Positions 1 to 4,980 of a DNA stretch of 5,643 bases are shown piece after piece. The translations under genes were made by a program, and so were the position numbers. The stretch lies in the NCBI GenBank assembly GCA_018780025.1, contig JADMKH010000098.1, forward strand, positions 1-5,643. Reading direction: 5' to 3'. Position 1 is the first letter of the stretch, and each line of letters opens with the position of its first letter. The stretch comes from Thiobacillus sp. (GTDB taxonomy: Bacteria; Pseudomonadota; Gammaproteobacteria; Burkholderiales; Thiobacillaceae). The notes under the pieces are model-generated. The model ran no database searches and had not been told where the DNA came from. It saw nothing but the letters and a program-made list of their open reading frames with translations.

Positions 1-400
1 CCTCGTGCGGATGCTCCGCGCCTGCATAGATTTTCATTTTCTTGATCATGGCGTAGCCAAGCGGGCCCTTGGGCAGCATGCCCTTAACCGCTTTTTCAAG
101 CGCACGACCGGGGAAACGCTCCTGCATCTTGCCGAAAGTCGTTTCGTAAATGCCGCCGGGATAACCCGAGTGGCGATAGTAGATTTTATCGGTGTCCTTG
201 TTGCCGGTTACGCGCATCTTGCCCGCGTTGACCACCACAATGTAATCACCGGTATCAACGTGCGGCGTGAATTCGGGCTTGTGCTTGCCGCGCAAGCGGT
301 GCGCAATCTCGGAAGCCAGGCGGCCCAGCACTTTGTTATCGGCATCAACCACGAACCAGTCGCGTTTGACTTCATGCGTTTTAGCGGAAAAGGTTTTCAT
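1..400 (-). CDS. rplM: 50S ribosomal protein L13 (3' end cut by window edge)
   Basis: L13 is an early-assembling protein of the large ribosomal subunit that binds 23S rRNA. The reverse strand from the ATG at 398-400 gives 133 residues with no stop before the edge. Bacterial L13 is about 142 residues, so roughly nine C-terminal residues are missing. Family signatures are visible: N-terminal MKTFSAKTHEVKRDW, then VLGRLASEIAHRLRGKHK (residues 24-41), VDTGDYIVVVNAGK (48-61), YRHSGYPGG (75-83), and LPKGPLGYAMIKKMKIYAGAEHPH near the end. The start is supported by a GAGG motif (408-411) 7 nt upstream of the ATG. In most bacteria rpsI (S9) follows rplM in one operon, and it would lie just outside the window on the left; that is inference. 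Nothing unusual in the gene itself. Confidence 0.98.
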   Translation of the reverse strand, partial: MKTFSAKTHEVKRDWFVVDADNKVLGRLASEIAHRLRGKHKPEFTPHVDTGDYIVVVNAGKMRVTGNKDTDKIYYRHSGYPGGIYETTFGKMQERFPGRALEKAVKGMLPKGPLGYAMIKKMKIYAGAEHPHE

Positions 401-441
401 GACCCAACCTCTGCACAGAGGACAATCTCGGAAAGCCGAGC

Positions 442-471
442 ATTTTAACCGCCGCCCGCCGGCAAAGTCAA
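442..471 (-). promoter_or_regulatory. Candidate sigma70 promoter of rplM
   Basis: On the minus strand TTGACT (466-471, 5/6 to the -35 consensus) is followed by an 18-bp spacer and TAAAAT (442-447, 5/6 to the -10 consensus). Transcription would start near 435, giving a leader of about 35 nt that includes the GAGG ribosome binding site. Strength and position fit a highly expressed ribosomal protein operon. Called from sequence match only. Confidence 0.6.
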
Positions 472-502
472 ACACTGTATGCGAATAAGTTGCAGACTGG
501 CT

Positions 503-508
503 TACAAT
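503..508 (+). promoter_or_regulatory. Candidate -10 element for the ydcF-like gene
   Basis: TACAAT (5/6 to TATAAT) ends 8 nt before the ATG at 516, and no Shine-Dalgarno motif is visible in between. If used, the transcript would begin at or next to the start codon. No convincing -35 hexamer is found 16-18 bp upstream (near 479-486), so the call is weak. Confidence 0.3.
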
Positions 509-515
509 TTCCACC

Positions 516-1277
516 ATGTCAGCCCTGCTCGCCACCCAACTGGCTTCCGCCGCCCTGCTGCCCCCGCTCTCGCTGGTGATCGCGCTGGCAGCCGGTCTTT
601 TCTTTTACCGTCGCCGCCCCCGCCTGGCCATGTCTCTTATTGTTATCTCGACCTGTGCGCTCTACACGCTGTCCACGCCCTGGATGGGCGAACTCCTGCA
701 AAAATCGCTGGAAATCGGCCCGGCCGTGCGGCCAGAGGCGCTGGCGTCGGCGGAGGCCATTGTCGTATTGGGTGGAGGGAGACGCTTGAACTCGTCGGAA
801 TATGGCGGCGACACGCTCAATAGCATCAGCCTCGAGCGGTTGCGCTACGCGGCGCGTCTCCATCGCGCCAGTGGCCTGCCGATCCTGGTAACCGGCGGGA
901 AACCCGACGGCGGATCGCGCGCCGAAGGCCGCATCATGCGGCAGGTGCTGGAGGAAGAATACGGCATCACCCCCCAGTGGGTCGAGGAACGCGCGCGCAC
1001 GACCTGGGACAATGCGCTTTTATCCGCCCCCCTGCTGGAACAAGCCGGCATTCAGCGGATTGCGCTGGTCACCCATGCGTGGCACCTTCGCCGCGCCGCG
1101 CCGCTGTTCCAAGCCCAGGGACTGACAGTCATCCCGGCCGGCACCCAGTTTTCGAGCGCGCGCATGGGTTCAGTGTTCGACGTGCTTCCCACGCCCGCCG
1201 GCCTGCGCAGCAGCGCCTTTGCGCTGCACGAATGGCTGGGGATTTTGTGGTACAAACTCCGCTCGAATCTTGCCTGA
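516..1277 (+). CDS. YdcF/ElyC-like membrane protein (DUF218 family)
   Basis: The 253-residue product begins with two hydrophobic segments (about residues 12-30 and 38-54) separated by the basic stretch YRRRPR, followed by a cytosolic or periplasmic alpha/beta DUF218 domain. Family landmarks: AIVVLGGG (81-88), LVTGG (124-128), SRAEGRIM (134-141), ARTTWDNA (160-167, the usual R-T-x-x-N motif) and LVTHAWHLRRA (184-194, counterpart of the LVTSxxHxxRA motif). Length and two-helix layout resemble E. coli ElyC (YcbC), which affects cell-envelope and peptidoglycan precursor integrity. The reaction catalysed by the family is not well defined, so no specific substrate is claimed. The start at 516 keeps both membrane helices, but no ribosome binding site precedes it. 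The next gene begins 9 nt after the stop, so the two are probably co-transcribed. Confidence 0.88.
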   Translation: MSALLATQLASAALLPPLSLVIALAAGLFFYRRRPRLAMSLIVISTCALYTLSTPWMGELLQKSLEIGPAVRPEALASAEAIVVLGGGRRLNSSEYGGDTLNSISLERLRYAARLHRASGLPILVTGGKPDGGSRAEGRIMRQVLEEEYGITPQWVEERARTTWDNALLSAPLLEQAGIQRIALVTHAWHLRRAAPLFQAQGLTVIPAGTQFSSARMGSVFDVLPTPAGLRSSAFALHEWLGILWYKLRSNLA

Positions 1278-1286
1278 AGGAAGCCC

Positions 1287-1703
1287 ATGAAAGCCCGCGT
1301 CAAACTTATCGAAGGCGTCAGTTTTGTCGGCCAGAGCGCATCCGGCCATAGCGTCGTCATGGACGGCGCCCCCGAATCCGGCGGCAAAAACCTCGGCGTG
1401 CGGCCGATGGAAATGCTGCTGATGGGGCTGGGCGGCTGCTCCGCGTTCGACGTCGTCCTGATCCTGCGCAAAAGCCGGCAACAGATCACCGACTGCGTGG
1501 CCGATCTCAGTGCCGAACGCGCCGACAGCGACCCCAAAGTGTTCACCCGAATCCACGTCCACTTCACCGTCACCGGCCAGGCGCTTGACCCCAAACGCGT
1601 CGAACAGGCGGTCAAACTCTCTGCCGAAAAATACTGCTCTGCCAGCATCATGCTCGGCAAGACGGCCGAGATCACGCACGACTTCGAGATAGTGGAAGGC
1701 TGA
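1287..1703 (+). CDS. OsmC family protein (YhfA-like)
   Basis: The 138-residue product has OsmC-fold features: an N-terminal beta segment, RPMEMLLMGLGGCSAFDVV (residues 39-57) with the first redox cysteine at C51, and EKYCSASIML (114-123) with the second at C117. OsmC/Ohr proteins use such a cysteine pair to reduce organic hydroperoxides. Spacing and motifs here fit the YhfA-like branch, whose physiological substrate is less clear, so peroxide reduction is only an inference. The start is decided by AAGGAAG (1277-1283) just upstream of the ATG; this site overlaps the stop region of the preceding gene, so translational coupling is plausible. The gene is the last of the pair and ends 6 nt before a hairpin terminator. 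Confidence 0.92.
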   Translation: MKARVKLIEGVSFVGQSASGHSVVMDGAPESGGKNLGVRPMEMLLMGLGGCSAFDVVLILRKSRQQITDCVADLSAERADSDPKVFTRIHVHFTVTGQALDPKRVEQAVKLSAEKYCSASIMLGKTAEITHDFEIVEG

Positions 1704-1709
1704 TAACAA

Positions 1710-1733
1710 AAACGGGCGTTTCGACGCCCGTTT
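1710..1733 (+). terminator. Bidirectional intrinsic terminator shared by the OsmC and DUF3096 genes
   Basis: AAACGGGCG (1710-1718) pairs with CGCCCGTTT (1725-1733); the loop TTTCGA can close one more T-A pair, leaving TTCG as tetraloop. On the plus strand it lies just after the OsmC stop and is followed by TTTATCTATT. On the minus strand the stem runs into a five-T tract, so it may serve the leftward DUF3096 gene even better. Confidence 0.85.
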
Positions 1734-1795
1734 ATCTATTCGTGAATCCACAACGGTCACGATTGCTTTTATTAGCGAGGCAATGTGTCAATGCA

Positions 1796-1807
1796 AGACC
1801 TGACCCC
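1796..1807 (-). repeat. GGGGTCAGGTCT repeat motif (inverse orientation)
   Basis: On the minus strand the 12-mer GGGGTCAGGTCT is identical to the one at 4374-4385 beside the transposase leader remnant, and one base different from the one at 5003-5014. It lies in the 85-base gap between the shared terminator and the DUF3096 stop. It is probably a stray copy of a RAYT/REP-type dispersed repeat; nothing else is recognisable in this gap. Confidence 0.55.
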
Positions 1808-1818
1808 GGTCTGCGTTA

Positions 1819-1962
1819 TTAGAGATGCCCGCCAAAAAGCCCGATCACGCCGATGATGATCAGATAGAGCGCGACGATGTAATTGAGTAGCCGCGGCATG
1901 GCCAGGATAAGGACGCCAGCGATCAACGCGATCAAGGGAGCGAGACTGATGGTCATATTCAT
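1819..1962 (-). CDS. Small membrane protein, DUF3096 family
   Basis: The 47-residue product begins MNMTISLAPLIALIAG and is almost wholly hydrophobic. Two membrane segments (about residues 6-21 and 27-43) are separated by the short polar turn MPRLLNY. Length and motif (APLIALIAGxLIL, then LNYIVAxYLIIIGxIGL) match small DUF3096 proteins, whose function is unknown. The start at 1962 was chosen because GAGG lies 6-7 nt upstream and the reading begins at the family's usual N-terminus. The in-frame extension to 2004 adds 14 residues of non-family sequence and is rejected. It is leftward, convergent with the OsmC gene, and shares its terminator. Confidence 0.82.
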   Translation of the reverse strand: MNMTISLAPLIALIAGVLILAMPRLLNYIVALYLIIIGVIGLFGGHL

Positions 1963-1978
1963 GCGGCACCTCGTCGAC

Positions 1979-2009
1979 ATAACACAAGGCATGCAGTATG
2001 GCATGCCAA
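1979..2009 (-). promoter_or_regulatory. Candidate promoter of the DUF3096 gene with a dyad in a long spacer
   Basis: Minus strand: TTGGCA (2004-2009, 5/6 to -35), a 19-bp spacer, and TGTTAT (1979-1984, 4/6 to -10). The inverted repeat GGCATGC / GCATGCC (1988-1994 and 2001-2007, 6-nt gap) fills most of the spacer. A long spacer with an internal dyad is the layout used by MerR-type activators, but no such regulator is in the window. The hexamer matches are modest. Confidence 0.3.
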
Positions 2010-2116
2010 CGGCGGGGTAGCGTGTCCTCGTAGCGATCAGACTACCCGGAAACCTCGCCTGTCACGCCAGGCTAAAGATGGCTTGACGCGCTGCACGAGC
2101 CTTGAGTGAAGTCAAA

Positions 2117-2150
2117 AAGCGCAAGTAGGGTCACAAGCAAGGGTCAGATA
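2117..2150 (+). repeat. Degenerate GGGTCA tandem repeat
   Basis: Two units ending in AGGGTCAC and AGGGTCAGATA sit next to each other, each preceded by GCAAG or AAGCA. They follow the same order as the better preserved array at 4347-4390 (GAGCAAAATGGGGTCAC, then GGGGTCAGG ending in TAGATA). It looks like a decayed copy of the same repeat family. The rest of 2010-2186 holds no gene I can support, only a 6-bp inverted repeat GTGAAC / GTTCAC (2156-2161, 2171-2176). Confidence 0.45.
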
Positions 2151-2186
2151 CCGTCGTGAACTGCAACCCCGTTCACACTTTGGCAT

Positions 2187-2216
2187 AAAAAAACGGGCAC
2201 CCGAAGATGCCCGTTT
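2187..2216 (-). terminator. Intrinsic terminator of the porin gene
   Basis: On the minus strand AAACGGGCA (2208-2216) pairs with TGCCCGTTT (2191-2199) around an 8-nt loop and is followed by an uninterrupted T run (2193-2187). It lies 35 nt past the porin stop. The stem core AAACGGGC is nearly the same as in the OsmC/DUF3096 terminator. Confidence 0.9.
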
Positions 2217-2250
2217 AATTACAGCGAATTTGACCTGGTTACAGATCAAA

Positions 2251-3318
2251 TTAGAAGCTGTGGTTCACGCCCAGCGACAAACCACTTGCATCGCCACCGG
2301 CGACCGTGCTGACAGTCGCGATGCCCGTGGAGGGGCCGATGCCGTTGGTGCCGTTGGTGTCGTTGCTGACCTTGGTGTACAGGGCGTACACGCCGGTGCG
2401 CTTGGACAAAGCATACTCGGCGCCAACGGTGTATTGCTGAGCACCGTTGTTAGCACCGCTGGTGTACTCGTCGCGATCGGTATAGGCAGCATTCAGGGTA
2501 ACGTTACCCATCTTGTGCGCAACCGACAGATACCAGGCGCTGCCGTCGTTGGTGGTCACACCGGCTGCGCTCTCGGCGTCGTTGTTCTCGTAAGCCAGAC
2601 CCAGCTTGGTGTTGCCGAAGGTGTAGCCCACGCCAGCACGCCATGCCTTGGTGTTGGAGGAGACGTTAGTGCTCGACACGGCTTTGGCATCCTGATACGC
2701 CAGCGTGGCGTACAGCGGGCCATTCTTGTAGACGCCGGACAGTGCGTAGAAGGTCGGATCGCTCAGCGTGCCGTTACCAGCTTCGTTTTGCGCACCGTAC
2801 ATCGCCTGCAGGGTCAGGCCACCCATGTCGGGCGAGGTGTACAGGATGGAGTTGTCCGAACGGGTGGACAGCTTGGTGAACACCGAACGGTAGTCAGCCA
2901 GGGTGTCGCCAAACACGGCCAGCGGGCCGGTCGAGGTCTTCAGCGGGCTTTCCTGCGTGCCCAGGGTCAAAGCACCCAAGGTCTTGCTGGAGAGGCCAAC
3001 GAAGGTGTTGCGATAAGAATTGCCGCCCACCGAATCGGTTGCAGTCTGGGGCTGCGTAGCGCCCTGCTGGTCCAGCTGGAAGGCATATTCCCACTGCCAG
3101 ATGGCGGACAGGCCGCCGCCCAGATCTTCCGCGCCCTTGAAGCCGATGCGGGAGTTGTTGCTGGACACGCGGGTGCGGCCTTCGTTGGCAGCGCCATCGG
3201 CATCGACGAAATCGACCGAACCACGGAACTGGCCATAGACGTCAACGTTAGCGGTAGCAGCGAATGCCGGGGCAGCGAAAGCGGACACGATCGCTGCTGC
3301 GAGGATTTTCTTCATCAT
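2251..3318 (-). CDS. Gram-negative outer-membrane porin (trimeric beta-barrel)
   Basis: The product is 355 residues, the usual size for 16-stranded general porins of betaproteobacteria. Residues 1-20 (MMKKILAAAIVSAFAAPAFA) form a signal peptide with a likely AFA|A cleavage, so the mature protein starts ATANVDVYGQ. Family landmarks follow: SRIGFKGAEDLGGGLSAIWQ (56-75), NTFVGLSSKTLGALTLGTQ (104-122), the probable constriction loop L3 (about 125-150), ILYTSPDMGGLTLQAMYG (158-175), alternating barrel strands, and a terminal NHSF whose final phenylalanine is the BAM assembly signal. It should allow passive diffusion of small hydrophilic solutes; selectivity cannot be read from sequence. The start at 3318 is set by AAGGAG (3327-3332), 8 nt upstream; the next ATG (3315) is possible. 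The gene is monocistronic, with its own promoter and terminator. A 371-residue open frame lies antisense to it and is taken as a codon-bias shadow. Confidence 0.95.
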   Translation of the reverse strand: MMKKILAAAIVSAFAAPAFAATANVDVYGQFRGSVDFVDADGAANEGRTRVSSNNSRIGFKGAEDLGGGLSAIWQWEYAFQLDQQGATQPQTATDSVGGNSYRNTFVGLSSKTLGALTLGTQESPLKTSTGPLAVFGDTLADYRSVFTKLSTRSDNSILYTSPDMGGLTLQAMYGAQNEAGNGTLSDPTFYALSGVYKNGPLYATLAYQDAKAVSSTNVSSNTKAWRAGVGYTFGNTKLGLAYENNDAESAAGVTTNDGSAWYLSVAHKMGNVTLNAAYTDRDEYTSGANNGAQQYTVGAEYALSKRTGVYALYTKVSNDTNGTNGIGPSTGIATVSTVAGGDASGLSLGVNHSF

Positions 3319-3345
3319 CTGTTTATCTCCTTGGATTGGAATTAA

Positions 3346-3369
3346 AGCTTGTTCAAGCTCTGCAGAGCT
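3346..3369 (-). promoter_or_regulatory. Overlapping palindromes in the porin 5' leader
   Basis: AGCT recurs at exact 10-bp steps (3346, 3356, 3366). AGCTTG-TT-CAAGCT (3346-3359) forms one inverted repeat and AGCTCTGCAGAGCT (3356-3369) a perfect 14-bp palindrome, sharing the middle AGCT. In the RNA the two hairpins would compete. They lie 14-37 nt before the porin Shine-Dalgarno, within the predicted transcript. Function is not known. Confidence 0.4.
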
Positions 3370-3402
3370 GTCCTGCGTGGTTGTGCTTGCTGGACGTGAT
3401 CG

Positions 3403-3430
3403 ATTATCCAGACTGAACGTGACCGGACAA
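3403..3430 (-). promoter_or_regulatory. Candidate sigma70 promoter of the porin gene
   Basis: Minus strand TTGTCC (3425-3430, 4/6 to -35), 16-bp spacer, GATAAT (3403-3408, 5/6 to -10). The start of transcription would be near 3396, giving a leader of about 78 nt that carries the AGCT palindromes. Confidence 0.5.
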
Positions 3431-3436
3431 GCAAAG

Positions 3437-3494
3437 CTGTTGTTTTTTCTGCAACAGAGACCGCAAAGTGTTGTTTTGTTGCACGGGTGCAACA
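3437..3494. promoter_or_regulatory. Candidate operator: TGTTGCA/TGCAACA inverted repeats upstream of the porin promoter
   Basis: TGTTGCAC-GG-GTGCAACA (3477-3494) is an 18-bp dyad with 8-bp arms. A second dyad, CTGTTG (3437-3442) with CAACAG (3452-3457), repeats the same half-site, which appears as TGCAACA at 3450-3456. Both lie just upstream of the -35 hexamer, the position of an activator or repressor of the porin. The cognate regulator is not identifiable here. Confidence 0.4.
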
Positions 3495-3497
3495 GCA

Positions 3498-3596
3498 TCA
3501 GTCACGCAACACCAGGAATTCGGATGGCGTGATGACAGGAATCAGGCCAAGCCTGAAATCGCGCGTACGAAGAATGGGGGCAACACCATTTAAAAA
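3498..3596 (-). pseudogene. Remnant of a PIN-domain protein C-terminus
   Basis: The minus-strand frame ending at the TGA 3498-3500 reads FLNGVAPILRTRDF and then RLGLIPVITPSEFLVLRD. This resembles the last strands of PIN toxins: a hydrophobic strand, a T-R-D-F catalytic-loop motif, then xxVITPxEFL. The intact PIN protein next door ends the same way (GAAAIITHNIRDI, then LRVYTPAEFL). Only about 32 residues are recognisable; the upstream frame overlaps the promoter and start of the opposite PIN gene and shows no PIN N-terminus. Best read as a truncated relic of an older toxin gene in opposite orientation. Chance resemblance is possible because the segment is short. Confidence 0.45.
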
Positions 3597-3611
3597 TACG
3601 CGGGGTATATC

Positions 3612-3641
3612 TTGACAATGAAATGTGATGGCGCATACGCT
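3612..3641 (+). promoter_or_regulatory. Candidate promoter of the PIN/RHH toxin-antitoxin operon
   Basis: A perfect -35 TTGACA (3612-3617) is followed by an 18-bp spacer and TACGCT (3636-3641), a poor -10 (3/6). The -10 ends 8 nt before the ATG at 3649, and there is no Shine-Dalgarno, so the toxin mRNA may be leaderless. In this kind of locus the RHH antitoxin usually binds such a promoter as repressor; that is inference. Confidence 0.4.
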
Positions 3642-3648
3642 GTCATTA

Positions 3649-4068
3649 ATGATTCCAGTTGTGATCGACACCAATGTCTTAGTTGCGGGCCTGCGCTCGG
3701 ACGGCGGTGCTTCGCGGGCGGTTTTGCGCTTGGCTTTGCAGGGCAAGATCGAGCCGCTGTTCGGTAACGCCTTGTGGCTCGAATACGAAGATTTGCTGGG
3801 GCGTCCCGTTTGGACTGATGCTGCGACCAGTCAGGAACGGCACCAGGTGCTGGCAGCCCCGGCAAGGGTTGGACGCTGGGTAAGCATCTACTACGGCTGG
3901 CGCCCCAATTTGCCCGACGAGGCGGACAACCACCTCATTGAATTGGCTATGGCAGGCGGGGCGGCGGCAATCATCACCCATAACATTCGTGATATTCGCC
4001 ATGGCGAGTTGTTGTTAAACAGGTTGCGGGTATACACCCCCGCCGAATTTTTGGAGAAAACACGATGA
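3649..4068 (+). CDS. PIN-domain toxin (VapC-like ribonuclease) of a type II toxin-antitoxin pair
   Basis: The 139-residue product opens MIPVVIDTNVLVAGL, the classic first strand of the PIN fold with metal-binding D7. Further expected acidic residues are E45 (in LWLEYEDLL), D90/D93 (PDEADNHLIELA) and D115 (THNIRDI), followed by the ending RVYTPAEFLEK. PIN toxins are Mg-dependent RNases that cut tRNA, rRNA or mRNA; the target here is unknown. All catalytic positions seem present, so it is probably active. In-frame upstream starts at 3625 (GTG) and 3628 (ATG) exist, but 3649 leaves the usual six residues before the first aspartate. The stop overlaps the antitoxin start by four bases (ATGA). Toxin before antitoxin is the reverse of the common VapBC order but usual in the COG2402-like PIN/RHH pairs. 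Confidence 0.9.
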   Translation: MIPVVIDTNVLVAGLRSDGGASRAVLRLALQGKIEPLFGNALWLEYEDLLGRPVWTDAATSQERHQVLAAPARVGRWVSIYYGWRPNLPDEADNHLIELAMAGGAAAIITHNIRDIRHGELLLNRLRVYTPAEFLEKTR

Positions 4069-4310
4069 GTACGTTAACGGTTCGTTTGCCGGACAATACG
4101 GCAGAGCGTCTCAAGTCATTGGCCCGGAGCCGTGGTTTGAGTGTGAATAAGCTGGTGGAAGAAATGAGTGCTCAGGCATTGGCAGCCTGGGATACTGAAA
4201 ATCGATTTCGCACGTTGGCCGCGCAGGGCGACGTGCAACAGGCGCTGGCCATCCTGGATCGGCTGGATGCGGACGTCAAGTTGGAAGCCGCTGATCTGGT
4301 CAGGCGGTGA
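4065..4310 (+). CDS. Ribbon-helix-helix antitoxin (CopG/HicB-like) paired with the PIN toxin
   Basis: The 81-residue product starts with the strand STLTVRLP (2-9) followed by two helices (about 11-23 and 26-40, the second SVNKLVEEMSAQALA). This is the ribbon-helix-helix DNA-binding unit, which dimerises and inserts its strands into the operator. The tail (ENRFRTLAAQGDVQQALAILDRLD, 45-68) is typical of antitoxins paired with PIN proteins and should wrap the toxin. GGAG (4053-4056) lies 8 nt before the ATG, and the ATGA overlap with the toxin stop implies translational coupling, helping keep antitoxin in step with toxin. It probably autoregulates the operon. No terminator hairpin follows; repeats begin about 10 nt after the stop. 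Confidence 0.88.
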   Translation: MSTLTVRLPDNTAERLKSLARSRGLSVNKLVEEMSAQALAAWDTENRFRTLAAQGDVQQALAILDRLDADVKLEAADLVRR

Positions 4311-4319
4311 AGGAAAAAA

Positions 4320-4380
4320 AGCGAAAACGGGGTCAAACGCCGCGAGCGAGCAAAATGGGGTCACGAGCAAAATGGGGTCA
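4320..4380 (+). repeat. Tandem GGGGTCA repeat array (two perfect 17-bp units plus a degenerate one)
   Basis: CGAGCAAAATGGGGTCA occurs twice head to tail (4347-4363 and 4364-4380) without mismatch. A degenerate unit ending AAAACGGGGTCA precedes them (4320-4335). The last unit runs straight into GGTCTAGATA of the transposase leader remnant. The array separates the antitoxin gene from that remnant and probably belongs to the REP-like repeats of the nearby RAYT transposase. Confidence 0.75.
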
Positions 4381-4436
4381 GGTCTAGATAGGTAGCCCCC
4401 ACTCTGCTATTGTTCCTACTATGTCCCGTCCCGTTC
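4381..4436 (+). pseudogene. Truncated RAYT transposase leader and first codons (copy A)
   Basis: These 56 bases match 5010-5065 at 44 positions without gaps: GGTCTAGATA, a variable 10-mer, CTCTGCTATTGTTC, then ATGTCCCG at 4421. The frame from that ATG gives MSRPV, as in the intact transposase, then diverges (QGSLRNPFQG) and stops at TAG 4466-4468. It is a relic of a second transposase gene whose body is gone, or the left half of a duplication flanking the DUF4258/DUF2283 module. A conserved extended -10 (TGCTATTGT, ending 4413) lies 8 nt before the ATG in both copies. Confidence 0.7.
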
Positions 4437-4451
4437 AGGGAAGCCTCAGAA

Positions 4452-4490
4452 ACCCTTTCCAAGGGTAGAAATGCCATTCCCAAGGGGAAT
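4452..4490 (+). repeat. Two short hairpins upstream of the DUF4258 gene
   Basis: ACCCTT-TCC-AAGGGT (4452-4466) and ATTCCC-AAG-GGGAAT (4476-4490) are perfect inverted repeats with 3-nt loops. They lie between the leader remnant and the start of the DUF4258 gene and may be an operator of that module. If transcribed, the first would hide AAGGG, the only Shine-Dalgarno-like motif before the alternative ATG at 4471. Confidence 0.45.
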
Positions 4491-4493
4491 ATG

Positions 4494-4499
4494 TACAAT
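4494..4499 (+). promoter_or_regulatory. Candidate -10 element of the DUF4258/DUF2283 operon
   Basis: TACAAT (5/6 to TATAAT) ends 8 nt before the ATG at 4507 in an AT-rich patch with an imperfect palindrome (GTACAATATT...TAATATGTAC, 4493-4512). No good -35 is seen, so an activator or the flanking inverted repeats might compensate. Confidence 0.3.
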
Positions 4500-4506
4500 A
4501 TTTAAT

Positions 4507-4758
4507 ATGTACAGTACGCGATTTCAACGCACTATCGTCATTACCCGCCACGCACAAATGCGTATGGATGAGCGTGGAATCAACGATATCCTGTTGCTGG
4601 ATGTGATTGACTCGGGTGAAACGCGATATCGGGATGCCACGCATCTGTGGGTTTTCAAGGATTTCAGCGAACGATCGGATAATCTGCTGTGCGCTGTTCT
4701 GGTGCTGGAAGACAGGCTTGTTGTTAAAACGGTTATGCATCATTTTGAGGTGATATAG
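4507..4758 (+). CDS. DUF4258 protein, putative toxin of a DUF4258/DUF2283 pair
   Basis: The 83-residue product has the DUF4258 hallmark ITRHAQMRMDERGI (residues 12-25), with H15 and the arginines R19 and R23, then a beta-rich remainder (HLWVFKDF, LLCAVLVLEDRLVVKTVMHHFEV). This histidine/arginine-containing helix followed by strands recalls small RelE/BrnT-like RNase toxins, but catalytic activity is not established for this family, so 'toxin' is inference from size and pairing. The start at 4507 gives the usual N-terminus. An in-frame ATG at 4471 would add 12 residues and has AAGGG 5 nt upstream, so it stays possible. The DUF2283 gene follows 9 nt later. The pair is bracketed by two copies of a transposase leader, which suggests horizontal arrival. 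Confidence 0.72.
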   Translation: MYSTRFQRTIVITRHAQMRMDERGINDILLLDVIDSGETRYRDATHLWVFKDFSERSDNLLCAVLVLEDRLVVKTVMHHFEVI

Positions 4759-4767
4759 GAGGTTGAC

Positions 4768-4965
4768 ATGCACACAGTTTATTTTGATGAGGACGATATT
4801 CTTGTTATTCGGCTATCCGACAAGCCTATCGTGCGTGAGGTGTCGCAAGACTGGAATACGCATGTCAGTTATGCGGAAGACGGGAGTACGGTTGAGCTGG
4901 TATTGCTGGATGCGCGCGCCAATGGTGCTTATCCTTTTGAAATCAAGCACGCCCGGGCGGCGTGA
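4768..4965 (+). CDS. DUF2283 protein, putative antitoxin partner of DUF4258
   Basis: The 65-residue product starts HTVYFDEDDILVIRLSD (2-18), the DUF2283 pattern of an aromatic strand, acidic turn and (L/V)xIRLSD. It continues with REVSQDWNTHVSYAEDGSTVELVLLDA (23-49), where the family typically has a D-G turn and a VxLxLLDA strand. It is predicted all-beta with no DNA-binding motif visible. Translation start is certain: AGGAGG (4757-4762) overlaps the DUF4258 stop and lies 5 nt from the ATG, the strongest Shine-Dalgarno in the window. A strong site on the second gene with a weak or absent one on the first would favour excess of this protein, as expected for an antitoxin. That role is inference. 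Confidence 0.75.
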   Translation: MHTVYFDEDDILVIRLSDKPIVREVSQDWNTHVSYAEDGSTVELVLLDARANGAYPFEIKHARAA

Positions 4966-4980
4966 TGATCGACTGCGCAA

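Noticed and set aside
5..448. 147-codon plus-strand frame over rplM
   Set aside because: Antisense shadow; the minus strand is unmistakably L13.
1052..1760. Two long leftward frames (to about 207 codons) opposite the YdcF-like and OsmC genes
   Set aside because: Low-complexity antisense readings of GC-rich coding DNA; the plus-strand genes have clear family motifs.
2230..3345. 371-codon open frame on the plus strand opposite the porin
   Set aside because: It mirrors the porin codon pattern, has no start site with a ribosome binding site, resembles no family, and runs through the porin terminator-proximal region; the minus-strand porin explains the sequence fully.
3477..3494. Strong dyad as a transcription terminator
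   Set aside because: There is no T tract on either strand after the stem and the perfect fold leaves only a 2-nt gap; an operator upstream of the porin fits better.
4421..4468. 15-codon frame starting MSRPV as a real small gene
   Set aside because: Its first codons are copied from the transposase start and the rest has no conservation or sensible composition; it is better read as a relic.
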